Positions 12,025 to 21,817 of a stretch of DNA of 64,000 nt are shown here, piece by piece. Numbering within the stretch: the stretch's first letter is position 1; every line of letters begins with the position of its first letter. Source of the stretch: Neoechinorhynchus agilis. Lineage: Eukaryota; Acanthocephala. The stretch lies in assembly GCA_051530055.1 (NCBI GenBank), contig CM121342.1, positions 2,108,001 to 2,172,000 of the forward strand, read 5' to 3'. The position numbers and the translations under genes were made by a program. Under the pieces are notes generated by a model. That model was not told the DNA's origin, did no database searches, and worked only from the letters and a program-made list of their open reading frames with translations.

Positions 12025-13380
12025 TCGCTCTTATTGATAAAGATGATTTTAAAAGAAGGATTAATTGAAAAATTTCAAAAACATGTGAGAGAGTAAACGA
12101 TAGTGCGCTGAGAAGATTTGATAGCCCAATTGCTGTTAGCGACAAACCGAATACAAAAATATTCTGAATTAGTACCACAAAGCGAAGGATTTTATAAATT
12201 GTCAAGTCACTTTTAACGTCAGAAATCTATTCATAAAAGCATGACCCAAAAACTTTTTTTATAAATTTCGAATTGAAGCCACCGTCGACTTTTGAATTTG
12301 CCTTCTTATGCAAATCATGGATTCGTACGTTGCCCACGTGGGCATAATAATTATAACCGATTTCGAGGGATAAATACTATGTTTTTCAATACTTAATTAG
12401 TGATAAGCAAGCATTCATGTTTTCCAAACCCTACTAATGCGTTCATCCTAGTAAAGGAAATTGGTCGGTGAATTCAATTTTAGCGGATAGTGAATTGTTA
12501 AGCGTTCAAAATCGCTACTAGTCAGGGAGAGAATGTAAGTGGAGTCGCTTAAATGCGAAGCGCTGCTCGATGGGTGAACGATTTCCCAAAGGAATACCTA
12601 TGATCAATAACAATTTTTGAGAACCACATCATCCCCCTCAGCTCTCGAATGCTCGATTAGTGTTCGTTGTGTTGCTATTCGTGTAGTGTTCCAATACAAG
12701 CGAGCGAGTTGCTTACTAAGCCAAGAAACCTCCATTTTGGCGATCAAGCTCTCATTTAAGAATTTGAAACGATTCTATAAATGAACGTCACGGACGTATT
12801 CGGATTCTTGATCTCTTTTTCTCTGTTAACATTTACTGGGATTTTTTAGGTTTAATGATCCGAGGATAAATTTTCAAATTATTAGTCATACGTACGATCT
12901 TTTTGAAAACCTACTAATCCGCTCATCCTAGTCAAGGAAATTGGTCAGTGAATTCCATTTTAGCGGAGAGGAGAGATTAACGATGCATTGAACTGCGGTT
13001 TTCTAATAATAGTTTATGCGAATTAGTTTAGAAACCATTTCTGGATGCACGCGGTCATCCCAGGCCACATACGAATCCAAGATTCGCATAATGCAAGTCG
13101 ACGGTAGCTTGAATTTGAAATTTATAAAGTTTTTGGATCATGCCTTTATGAATAGATTTCTAACGTTGAAATGATTTTTTACGTTAAAAGTGATTTGACA
13201 ATTCATAAAATCCTCCGCTTTGTGGTATTAATTAAAAATTGTTTTGTATTCGATTTGTCGCTAACAGCGATCGAGCTTTTAAATCTGCTGAGGGCACTAT
13301 CGTTTACTTTCTCATATGTTTCTGAGAATTTTTAATTATTCTTTATTTTAAAATGTATCTTCATTTTTATCAATACAAAC
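12025..13380. repeat. Long inverted repeat (foldback), arms about 320 bp
   Basis: About 12025-12345 is the reverse complement of about 13060-13380, with scattered mismatches and small gaps. Shared landmarks read inwards are TATTGATAAA, GAGTAAACGATAGTG, GCTGTTAGCGACAAA, ACCACAAAGCG.AGGATTTTAT, CCGTCGACTT and GGATTCGTA. The central 700 bp contains two direct copies of an 80-bp unit. No transposase is present. It could be a foldback or MITE-type element, or an inverted duplication of the 5' flank of the coiled-coil gene, whose start lies 50 bp to the right. Confidence 0.8.
12418..12985. repeat. Direct 80-bp repeat pair within the foldback
   Basis: Positions 12418-12500 and 12901-12985 share a TTTCCAAACC/TTTGAAAACC start, then CTACTAAT.CG.TCATCCTA, AAGGAAATTGGTC, GTGAATTC and TTTTAGCGGA. 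The copies are in the same orientation and about 480 bp apart, inside the loop of the 12.0-13.4 kb inverted repeat. Function is unknown. Confidence 0.75.
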
Positions 13381-13431
13381 CGCTCCAACATATTGATTCC
13401 TGATAGGAAAACCCCTTCTTCAATTTTAGAA

Positions 13432-15969
13432 ATGAGTCTCAACGCCAATATTCGTACTATGATAACTAACCTCATCGCTGCCTCCGTATCTCCGACATGT
13501 AAGGTACGACGCAATATCCGAACTTGGATTTCTATTAACGACCCAAATGCTGTGTATAAAATAATGCAGGACATTTGTTCTCAAATTGAAAACACCGTGA
13601 ATGAACAAAATCCACCTGTAGATTTTTTAATGCTTGGAAAAAAACCAAGCGAAATGAAAAAGTTGTTAGAGAATCGCTTTAAGATGGCAATTAAACCATT
13701 AGAACTATTGGGGCGCGCTTCCTTGATTTTGAGCTTTTACTGTTACGGACTGTCAACGCCTTCTGTAAGTGAATTTTTTTTACAAATGTGTACACGATTG
13801 AACCAGAGCGACCAAACGACACTCACTTGTCTTTTGTCAGCATTGTTGTTCGATGGAGACAAAGACCGGAAAACAACAATAAACAATATCCTTGCTAGTG
13901 AAGGCGAAAGCCCATACGATAAAAATTGCCCTTACTCATCTTTGTCGGATCTGATTGTTGCTATTCAGAACAGCGAAAATGGTCAATCCACTGAGCTAGA
14001 GAAACCAAAAGAAACAAAGGAAACTGAGCATTCAAATGGCAAGGGAAGCAACGACGGCAAGAAAGAGTCAATTAAAAGTCCCGACCTATTAAATGGCACA
14101 CAATGTATTGAAAACGGAGGCGATCCGCTGGGAAAATATGAATCGGATGACGAGCCTTTCGGTTGGAGTAAGCATATAGAAGGGGCTTCCAAGAGTACAA
14201 ACAATAAAAATGTGAATATAGATAATTTTCGAAAACAAGAAACAAAGCCTCAAACGGAAAGTCGTTTGTCCCCTATCCGAGATATTGATTCCCAATGCAA
14301 AATGCTAAAGGAGGGGCTAAGTGAGAAGGAAAAGCTGCTAGAGGACACGAATCGCAGGCTAAAAGAAATATCCGCGCAAAACGATGAATTAAACGCACAA
14401 ATTGTAAAGCTGAGAATGATCACGAGAAAAATAGAAAACGATTTTGAGGAAAGGGACAAAAAGTGTTCAGACCAAAATATGAGGATTACAGAGTTAGCAA
14501 AACAGAATGCTAACTTGAAGGAGGATTTAAGACTTGCGAAAAGTACGAATGCTGATTTATCGAAAAAAGAAAATGAGCTTAAATCGTTCGCAGAAGACGC
14601 ACAAGAGGAGGTGATAAAATTGAAGGAATACCAAAAGAAAATTTTAGAAAGTTTGAATGAGAAGGAGAATCATTTGATTGACAACAAGCGCAGACTGAAG
14701 GAGGTATCAAATCAAAACAATGAACTTAGTGCTAAAATTTCAGTACTAACTAAAAAGCAGAAAATTAATGAATATGAAATTGAGCAGAAAAACAAGAAGT
14801 GTGGAACGCTATCTTCAGAATTAGAGGAAATGACGAAGGAAAATCGGGATTTAAAAACGAAGCTTTCGTCTGCTCAGCGAGAAAAGGAAATCAATTTATC
14901 AAAAACGGAACGAGAGATGCAATGTCGTATTAATGAAAGCCAGCGGAAAATAATTAATCTTGAGAGATCCCTAAAAGAGGCTAATGAGAAATTTGATGCG
15001 AAAGTACTAGGTTCATCGGAAACGGAAAAACATTTAGAAAAAGTTATAAAGCGAAATGAAGAAATGGTTGTCGAGCTCAAGGCTAACGGTCAACTGATAA
15101 ATAACCTTAAGGCTAAATTAAATCGACTAAAGGAAATCAACGATAAAAATGAAATTGAAAGAAAAGCAAGAGATCTCCAAATTGCAGAACTTGAAGCTAA
15201 ATTGAAAGCCGAAATAGGCATGGCCGCAAAAGAAGTTGAGCAGTTTTCACAGAAGGAAATAAAATGGAAAACTGATGAGCGTTCACTGCAACTAAAACTT
15301 CAAAACATTATGGAAAAACTCGAACATTTGGAACAGTCGAGGAATTTAGAAGAAAATACACGACTTATGGAAAGCAAAGAAGAAAATCTGAGACTTCAGG
15401 GTTGTTTGGGAAATGCTCAATCTGAGATCTGTGATCTCAAAACAAAATCGGAATCTCTTAATACGGAATTAAGGGAGAAGAACACGAAACTAACAGAAAG
15501 TTCCATGAAATTAGAAAATCTCCTGATGCAAAATGGGGAATTGTCAGAAAAGGTGGAAACTATTCAAAGGAAGTTTGATTGCGTTTTAAGCGAAAATCAA
15601 AATCGTTCAAAAATTATTCAGACACAAGAAAGTGAAATTAGCAAATTGAAGGCAGAACTTCGTGAAAACGTTTCGGTTTACGCGCAAGAGAAATGGGAAA
15701 TGATGAAGAAGATAAATGGCCAAATGATTGAAGAACTAAAGAAGAGCAAACTTGAAAAAAACATGCTATTGAAAAGGAACAAAGATTTTGAAGATCATTT
15801 TGGCCGGAATACAAGAAAGGTGACAGTCTTGGAGCAACCACAAGAACTAAAGTCCCAAATGTGCAACCAAACAAAGGATTTTGAAGATACAAATAATCGT
15901 CCAAAACATAGACTCAGATTATTTGAACGGATGATACGCCGTCTTTTAAATTGGAGAATAGGAAACTGA
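13432..15969 (+). CDS. Large coiled-coil protein, unknown function (845 aa)
   Basis: This is a single uninterrupted frame from the ATG at 13432 (MSLNANIRTM). The longer open frame reaches 13393 but has no ATG. A polypyrimidine-AG (CTTCAATTTTAG) ends 2 bases before this ATG, so the start is probably just after a splice junction. Residues 1 to about 165 look globular and helical with no family I recognise. About 180-285 is low-complexity and charged. From about 290 to 830 it is an almost continuous coiled coil rich in E, K, L, N and Q heptads, like tropomyosin/myosin-tail or golgin-type rods. No membrane segment or signal peptide is seen. It is intact amid transposon debris. The function could be scaffolding or cytoskeletal; this is inference from coiled-coil content only. 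A TGA at 15967 is followed by 74 more open codons in the same frame. An AATAAA lies at 16307-16312. Confidence 0.75.
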   Translation: MSLNANIRTMITNLIAASVSPTCKVRRNIRTWISINDPNAVYKIMQDICSQIENTVNEQNPPVDFLMLGKKPSEMKKLLENRFKMAIKPLELLGRASLILSFYCYGLSTPSVSEFFLQMCTRLNQSDQTTLTCLLSALLFDGDKDRKTTINNILASEGESPYDKNCPYSSLSDLIVAIQNSENGQSTELEKPKETKETEHSNGKGSNDGKKESIKSPDLLNGTQCIENGGDPLGKYESDDEPFGWSKHIEGASKSTNNKNVNIDNFRKQETKPQTESRLSPIRDIDSQCKMLKEGLSEKEKLLEDTNRRLKEISAQNDELNAQIVKLRMITRKIENDFEERDKKCSDQNMRITELAKQNANLKEDLRLAKSTNADLSKKENELKSFAEDAQEEVIKLKEYQKKILESLNEKENHLIDNKRRLKEVSNQNNELSAKISVLTKKQKINEYEIEQKNKKCGTLSSELEEMTKENRDLKTKLSSAQREKEINLSKTEREMQCRINESQRKIINLERSLKEANEKFDAKVLGSSETEKHLEKVIKRNEEMVVELKANGQLINNLKAKLNRLKEINDKNEIERKARDLQIAELEAKLKAEIGMAAKEVEQFSQKEIKWKTDERSLQLKLQNIMEKLEHLEQSRNLEENTRLMESKEENLRLQGCLGNAQSEICDLKTKSESLNTELREKNTKLTESSMKLENLLMQNGELSEKVETIQRKFDCVLSENQNRSKIIQTQESEISKLKAELRENVSVYAQEKWEMMKKINGQMIEELKKSKLEKNMLLKRNKDFEDHFGRNTRKVTVLEQPQELKSQMCNQTKDFEDTNNRPKHRLRLFERMIRRLLNWRIGN

Positions 15970-16320
15970 GAAATAGATGAACTAAGAGGTGACGATCCAG
16001 TCGGTACGAATATGCCATTTTCGAACCTCGCCGACCTGCCCGGGCAATCTTTGGGTCCTGAGAGTACTGCAATATTGCCAAAAAAATTCAATTGTATGTT
16101 AATACAAGATCAAAACTCAACTTCATCGCAAAACCACTCCACACACGCCTCCGCGTTCTCAAAGAAGAAGCACAGCAGTTGGTACTCCTTCTAAACTTTC
16201 CAACCGTCAATATTCGAGGGCAATTGCAGATGCATTCGATTCAATTCGTCCGGGTAAAAATTACAGTGGAATATGTTGTTTTAAACAATTAAAATGCAAA
16301 TTGTATAATAAACGCAATTT
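15970..16320 (+). other. In-frame open extension and 3' region of the coiled-coil gene
   Basis: After the TGA the same frame stays open for 74 codons, to TAA at 16192-16194. It reads EIDELRGDDPVGTNMPFSN and continues with a Ser/His-rich stretch. A second overlapping open frame (16092-16292) is also present. An AATAAA at 16307-16312 could serve as polyadenylation signal. The extension could be a former C-terminus after a recent nonsense change, a readthrough tail, or chance. Confidence 0.45.
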
Positions 16321-16499
16321 ATGTATTGCTATTTTTCGGGACACGGTTTAAAAACATATGCAATCCCATAAAGTTCATTGGGTTTTATATGATCGCTGCT
16401 TGGGCTGAAATGCAAGCTAGAAATTTAAGCAACTCTTAAACTTTACGGCGAAAACGGGTGCTAATCACTTTCATGATTCTTTTAAAAACCATTATGTTT

Positions 16500-16760
16500 G
16501 CAAATAATCTATAAAGGTGTCGATGGAAACGGCGGAACATGTTTATCCTCCATTGCTTCGAGGATGCACCCAGCATTCCCATTCTGAATCGCAAAGCTGA
16601 TTCTCCGATAAAAATAGTGGGCTGCACGGGGTTCCTTGTTGTTGTGGTCAACAATTTTACAACCTTTGTTAAAAATTCTGCAGTGCTTAGTCCGATCGAC
16701 GAATCGATGCATTTGTATTTTTTGTTTTTCGATCTTCCGCCCTTTTAGCCACTTCACTGG
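16500..16760 (-). mobile_element. RLE-LINE fragment (extreme C-terminus)
   Basis: The minus strand encodes RRISFAIQNGNAGCILEAM, matching the C-terminal signature of the family copy at 43031-45904 (QNISLAIQRGNAASVLGT). The rest of this piece is decayed. It is one of nine pieces of this family in the window. Confidence 0.6.
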
Positions 16761-17094
16761 CTCCTGAAACTGGAAAGTATAATTTGCTCTTCGAAATCGT
16801 ATTCGGCAGTGGTCCCAACGGAACGACCTCTTTCCAACTTAAATGTTGATGTGTCGTCCGGTCTTTTCCCGTTATCTCCGCTTAAATGGACTGGCTCGAT
16901 CGGAGACCAAAGTCCTTCTTATTCGAGTATTCACTATGCCGTGACAATTGTGCTTGACCATCGGTTTTGGGCAATCGAACCCGTTGGTTCTCATGCTATC
17001 AGTCTTGGTCCCGCTCTTGCATATCTCAGGGATTGAGTAAGCCACGCCTAGTCCTAGTCCCAAAGCGAGACTAAAGGAACAGTCATCCATTTTA

Positions 17095-17680
17095 GTACCA
17101 ATCTACGAGATTGGTGAAACGTTAAAAAAACCACCGGACCATTCGGTTGCGGCCGCGATTTGGCGTGCTCGTTCTTTGGGCTCGTCACAGTTTGACCAAC
17201 TCATCGCACTGAATATCGCATGTTCCTCAAGACGAATGCCCGCATAGCACTGGGCGTCCACGATTTCGTTTTGCTCCCTCCGGAATATGTGACAGGACCG
17301 CGTGACGGTCGTTTAGGACTCCAATCCCACGTGTCCTCATAACTCTTGCTGCAACACTGTTGTCAGCTCGAACTTTCGCGTTCATATCTCCCATTACGAA
17401 TAGAAGATCTTTAGCAGGTGCAGTGGCGGTGATATCAGTCAGTTGTTCATAGAAAAGATCCTTGTCAGTATCCGAATGCTATTCCGTTGGGGCATAACAA
17501 ACAATGATTGAAATCGACGAATGTTTTGTCCGAAACCTGGCTTTAAACAACCTTTCATTTACAGGCGTCCATTCTGTGAGGACCACCCACATTTCCTGTG
17601 TAGCGACAAGCGCTATGACGTGTCTTTTCCTCGATGCGTCGCCTGGGTACAAAGCCATTAACTTCCCCAACCAACAAATT
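17095..17680 (-). mobile_element. RTE-type LINE fragment (apurinic endonuclease)
   Basis: On the minus strand I read LTEWTPVNERLFKARFRTK, IIVCYAPTE, then DLLFVMGDMNAKV and GIGVLND. This is the endonuclease-exonuclease-phosphatase domain of RTE-like LINEs often annotated as craniofacial development protein 2-like; GDMNAKV is the GD.N catalytic motif. Frame changes break it and the RT is absent. It may derive from the same family as the RT pieces at 1965-2330 and 20180-20545. Confidence 0.7.
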
Positions 17681-17832
17681 GAAATCTGTATTAATATTTG
17701 GGATATTATTCGAGTCAATGGATGTGCAAAATAAAAGAAATTTCTATTGGTAGTTATCCCCACCAGGATTTAAATTAGTAGATTTAAGGTTTTTTGATCA
17801 AACTTTTTTTTACATAATATATTTTTAACAAT

Positions 17833-18633
17833 TCAAACAATCTGCTCCCGCCACGGGAAAACCGAAATTCCATCGGGCCTACGGCCGTCTAGTCGACAAA
17901 GGTGGGCGGGTTCCGGGAAGTTCGCCGTTCTCAACGCCCGAGAAATTGCGTTATTGATTTCAGAATGGCGTGAGAACCTTCCTCCTGACCTTCTGCAGAC
18001 GAGACCGTGTCGCCCGAAAGCATCAACCGAAGACCCACATCGACAGCGATGGGGCGTGCATATCGGGAGACCAAGTCTTAAGGATATTGCGATCCTCGTT
18101 ACCTCATCAGTAAAAAGAGTTCCCACTGATGCAAGAGGAACAGCCTCCAACCACGCCCCAGATTCTCGTGTTGAAACTGCCAGCAGTCTAGCTCGGACGT
18201 CCCCATCACGAGAACCTGAAAGTAGAGAGCTGTGAGCTCTCGCGACAAGAGGTCCGTCATAGATCGGCTGTCTGAGGCCATTCACGGGAACATGGTTAGC
18301 GCCTGTCTGCTGGCACCATTCCTCAACCGCCACCACGAAATCGCGGTCAGAACAGGACTTTTCCTTCAAATTTTTCTTCGATACTGGTAGGCTCCCCTCA
18401 AACGATCCAAGAAAGGCCTGTAAAGCAAGGTCCACTAGTGCCCGAATCCCCAATCCCCCAGATGACACAGGCAAAGAAGCTTGTCGCCACGCCTCATCCG
18501 AGAGCTGGACATTTAAAATACGCTCGAGACAAGCCCTCACCTTGCCGTCGAGCTTAGCCAATCCTTCCTTATGTTTGAAAAATGTTATGCCGTTATTTCG
18601 TCCGATAATTTCGGCAGTATCAAGGTTTATCAT
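17833..18633 (-). mobile_element. RLE-LINE fragment (thumb and C-terminal nuclease-like domain)
   Basis: An open minus-strand frame of 266 codons covers the region after the RT (ASLPVSSGGLGIRAL) through the cysteine/histidine cluster (CRCG, GRHGLVC) and RH to RRPDG. It then breaks off before the expected WDATCVD box. The 3' end carries the family's terminal sequence (GATTGTTTGAATTG followed by TTAAAAATATATTATG), shared with the copies at 24.6 kb and 46.25 kb. It is 5'-truncated and internally deleted. Confidence 0.75.
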
Positions 18634-18703
18634 CTAAAATACTAACACACAAGTGTTATCCTGTAGACTAGTTATTGTCAAGCGATATGGACTCTTTGTC
18701 CGC

Positions 18704-19520
18704 TTAAACCTCTGAAGAAGAGCACCATTGCTTCCTCATTGGCAATTTCAAGCTGATGCTCGTTTTTTTGGCTTCCATAGGTTGAACTAAGCATTCTATT
18801 TTGATGGCTTCCATTATTAACTGATTTCGTAAATTAGGTTGTACGCTTATCACATTCACGTCATCAAAATCAATTTGATGTTCGCAATTCACCCTGTGAT
18901 TGGCTATTGCTGAGGAAGCATCGTAACGCCTACATGCATATCTGTGCTCTGCGATCCTTTTGCTGAGTCCTTGTTTGGTCTGTCCCGCATATTTGGCTAG
19001 ACAGTCTTTGCAACGGACATCGAATACAACTTGATATTGCTCACATTTTGACTTATTTTTAAGGATGACTGCGAGGTTCTCTTCTTTTGTATTGAACAGA
19101 AAGATTGTTTTGTCCAAGTTTCGCAAATCTCGATTAAGTACGGATTGAAGTTTGTTATTCACTAATTTAATCCCTATATATTTAGGTTTTGGTTTCCTGG
19201 ACGCACTTTATTCTATCATTTGTAAGGAAGGTAGATGACGACTAACCTTAACACCAAGGAAATTGATAGTAACCTGCTCACACTCTTCCGCTGTTACAGC
19301 CAACTTGATGTTGTTATGTATAGAATGCAACAACTTTTTTAAACTGTTAGTATCAGTCCAATCTTCGATAATGAAGAATGCATCGAACTCGACGCGCGAA
19401 TGTAACATCTGCTGAACAATGGGGCGATCTATAAAACGTCGGTTATGAGTATCATTAAGGATCACCGCGTCAACCACCGACACCTTCGCACTCAATTCGC
19501 TTTCTGATTCTAACGCTGTA
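18704..19520 (-). mobile_element. Penelope-like element fragment, copy 2 (RT end plus GIY-YIG)
   Basis: The minus strand from 19495 encodes the RT C-terminal region with VEFDAFFIIEDWTDTNSLK, then HNNIKLAV and INFLGVKVSR. From 19162 follows the GIY-YIG domain (KYAGQTKQGLSKRIAEHR). The RT-thumb and endonuclease parts are only about 45 bases apart here, against about 260 in copy 1. The frame ends ...WCSSSEV. The upstream RT core is missing, so this is a 5'-truncated fossil. Confidence 0.82.
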
Positions 19521-19597
19521 CAATCTCAAAAATGTGACTATTCCTGGTGTGCTGATCTTATGTACAAGTTGATTTTCGCAAAAGACTAACGCTCTTA

Positions 19598-20042
19598 CTA
19601 ATCTTCTTCAGATTCACTATCATCCATCTGAACTCCTTCGTATTGCCGAAACAGTTCACCAGGTTGAATCGCTCCCCATCCTTCCGGCCTTGGTGGCAGA
19701 TACAAGCGATATGGATTTGCACTATCAGCAAAACGATTCAACCGAGGCAGTGCATTAATAACGTAAGCTGTAAAAATGTCTATCCTTCACAGAAGGTACC
19801 GCAGATTCAGTTCGAGTGCCAATTGACCCGTTAATTTCTCTTATTTGTTGACGTCGCCGATGTCGAAACCAATTTTCAATGGAAAATAGAGTTCTTCTCA
19901 TTCCAACAGCTATTCTTGCCAAATCTAGAGTCGTGGGCATTGGTTCCATTTTGAACATTCTCTCAAGGATATTAACTTCATCTTCCACAAATCCGTTTAT
20001 GGCTTGATTAATGTCACTGTTACCACTGCCACGAGAAACCAT
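19598..20042 (-). pseudogene. Homeodomain ORF, second copy, frame-shifted
   Basis: This is the counterpart of the ORF at 1392-1838. The homeodomain (LERMF ... IENWFRHRRRQQ) is unchanged, with the same Arg50 and His51. The segment is 2 bp shorter than copy 1, around the run encoding PFVQDRDIF, which shifts the frame and ends the product after about 95 residues. The acidic tail remains as sequence but is out of frame. The intact homeobox with a damaged tail suggests that only copy 1 can encode the full 148 residues. Confidence 0.65.
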
Positions 20043-20179
20043 CGCGATCAAGGTGACTAGTCGCGTGTATCGAAAAATATATCCCAAGTCGACCTATTTG
20101 ATATCGACCGTTCATATAGTCTTGATTGTAGGCTTTGGTTTTCTAGAAAACAATGACAGCTTCAAAGTTTAAAACACTG

Positions 20180-20545
20180 ACGATTGTTTTTTGCCAGCAG
20201 TCGACGCCATATAAACCAACAGGTCGAATCACTTTTCGATATATTTTAGAGATTTGATACGAACTTTCATATATGGATCGCACATAGCACGTCACTTGTT
20301 CAAAACATCATTGATTCTCGTATTCATCTCAGCTATACGGGAACCGTCAGCCGAGAGTATTGATCCAAGGTATTTAAAGTTATCTGCTCCGTCTATATTC
20401 ATTTTGCCCGGTTTCAATCTAAACAGTTGCCCCAGATACTTCGTCTTCTGGAAGTTAAAACGCAGCCCAAACAGTGCTAAACGGTCAATCCTTTACTAGA
20501 CTTGATTTGTAAAATTCGTCTTGTCGTTTGTTGCCCCGAAAACAT
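20180..20545 (-). mobile_element. RTE-type LINE fragment, copy 2
   Basis: Duplicate of the piece at 1965-2330: FKYLGSILSADGSRIAEM is readable on the minus strand, with a few substitutions relative to copy 1. It is decayed and carries no endonuclease. Confidence 0.6.
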
Positions 20546-21817
20546 AATCTACCCAACAATTTCAACAGTTATTGAATCTCGCTAAGCTGAAAAATTGCTT
20601 AAATCCTTTTTTCAGTATTTGGACATATTGCTCGTATTTTTTAGGTTTAAAAATATACATAAATTGTGCAGAATATTGGTTTAATGTTATACATAACTGT
20701 TAAATATTTATAAATGATTATAAAATGTGAGCAATGCGTCCAAGTACGAAAAGGGATTCGAGCACAATTTCAGGGAAGCGACATTTTGAAATTGATATCG
20801 TTTTTTCTGCCGCAACGCCATCAATAAAGTAATTTTTAGGCCTGATTACTTTCGAGTGGTGGCGGTTATGGCATTCGACGATGTTCGCATAACAGTGGCC
20901 AGTTCGTACTTGCGGATGTGAGAAACAGCACTGCACTTTTAGACCGATAAACTCGGAAAACTGTATTGAACTTCGGGTGTCGTAGTCAGAACGCTGTGGA
21001 AGGAACAAAATAATCGTCTAATGTAGTTCAAAGGGGTACAGTTTGAAGCGAAGGTGAAAAATCCATTTTATTGGAAGGACGGTCGACCGACACCGCAATC
21101 GGTGCAACTCGAGAAGTCATTCAGAGAATCGAACAGAGGAGAATTGCGAATTGGTAGCCTATCGCGTGCGCAAAACTCCGATGAAGAGAAAGCGGCCAAT
21201 TACATTGAACGAGAAAGATTTTGAGCGATTCTCAAATTCGAATTATTCTCAAATTAAATCTATAATGCGCCAAAGAAGCGAATTAGAAAAAAGGATTTCA
21301 ACTCTTATCCGATTTGTGACACACTCGAACTAATCGAAGACGTTAGACGAATTGATCCAAAGACATTAACATGGTAAGCTAATCAAACTGTCAACAGTCA
21401 ACCCAGTCTCACGGAACATTTAAATTGGATCCTTTGCATTTGCGAAGTGACTCGGAGAATGCCCTGCACTTAATCGATTGCGCACAAAAATCAGTTGAAG
21501 AATGCAGAACACAGAAAAGAAGCCAAAAGTTAATTATTTGTTATAAGTCAATTGTGTTAGCTGATTAAACGATGCTGCATAGAATATTTATCGTTGAACA
21601 ATGAACGTCCGCGGCCACTTACAGTTACTGTCTTTTTGCTAAGTTAGTTTAGAAAATATAACGAATAAATGATTAGCCGTCAACTTCGTATAATAGACAA
21701 ACAACTCATGAATTTTATTTCGACAACATCCGAGTTTGTCGATTGGTATAATGTTAAACGATAAATAGAACAACAAATCTATTGGAAAATTTGCCAAAAA
21801 ACACCTTGGTGATCGTT

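Larger units (their letters stand above)
18718..21817. repeat. Segmental duplication, copy 2
   Basis: This is a direct-orientation copy of 1-3458 with the same order of Penelope end, homeobox ORF, RTE-LINE piece and unassigned flank. It lacks the two inserts seen in copy 1 and retains about 150 bases (21455-21610) that copy 1 lost, so for the Penelope part it shows the pre-insertion state. Homology ends at 21817 after CACCTTGGTGATCGTTT. Confidence 0.9.
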
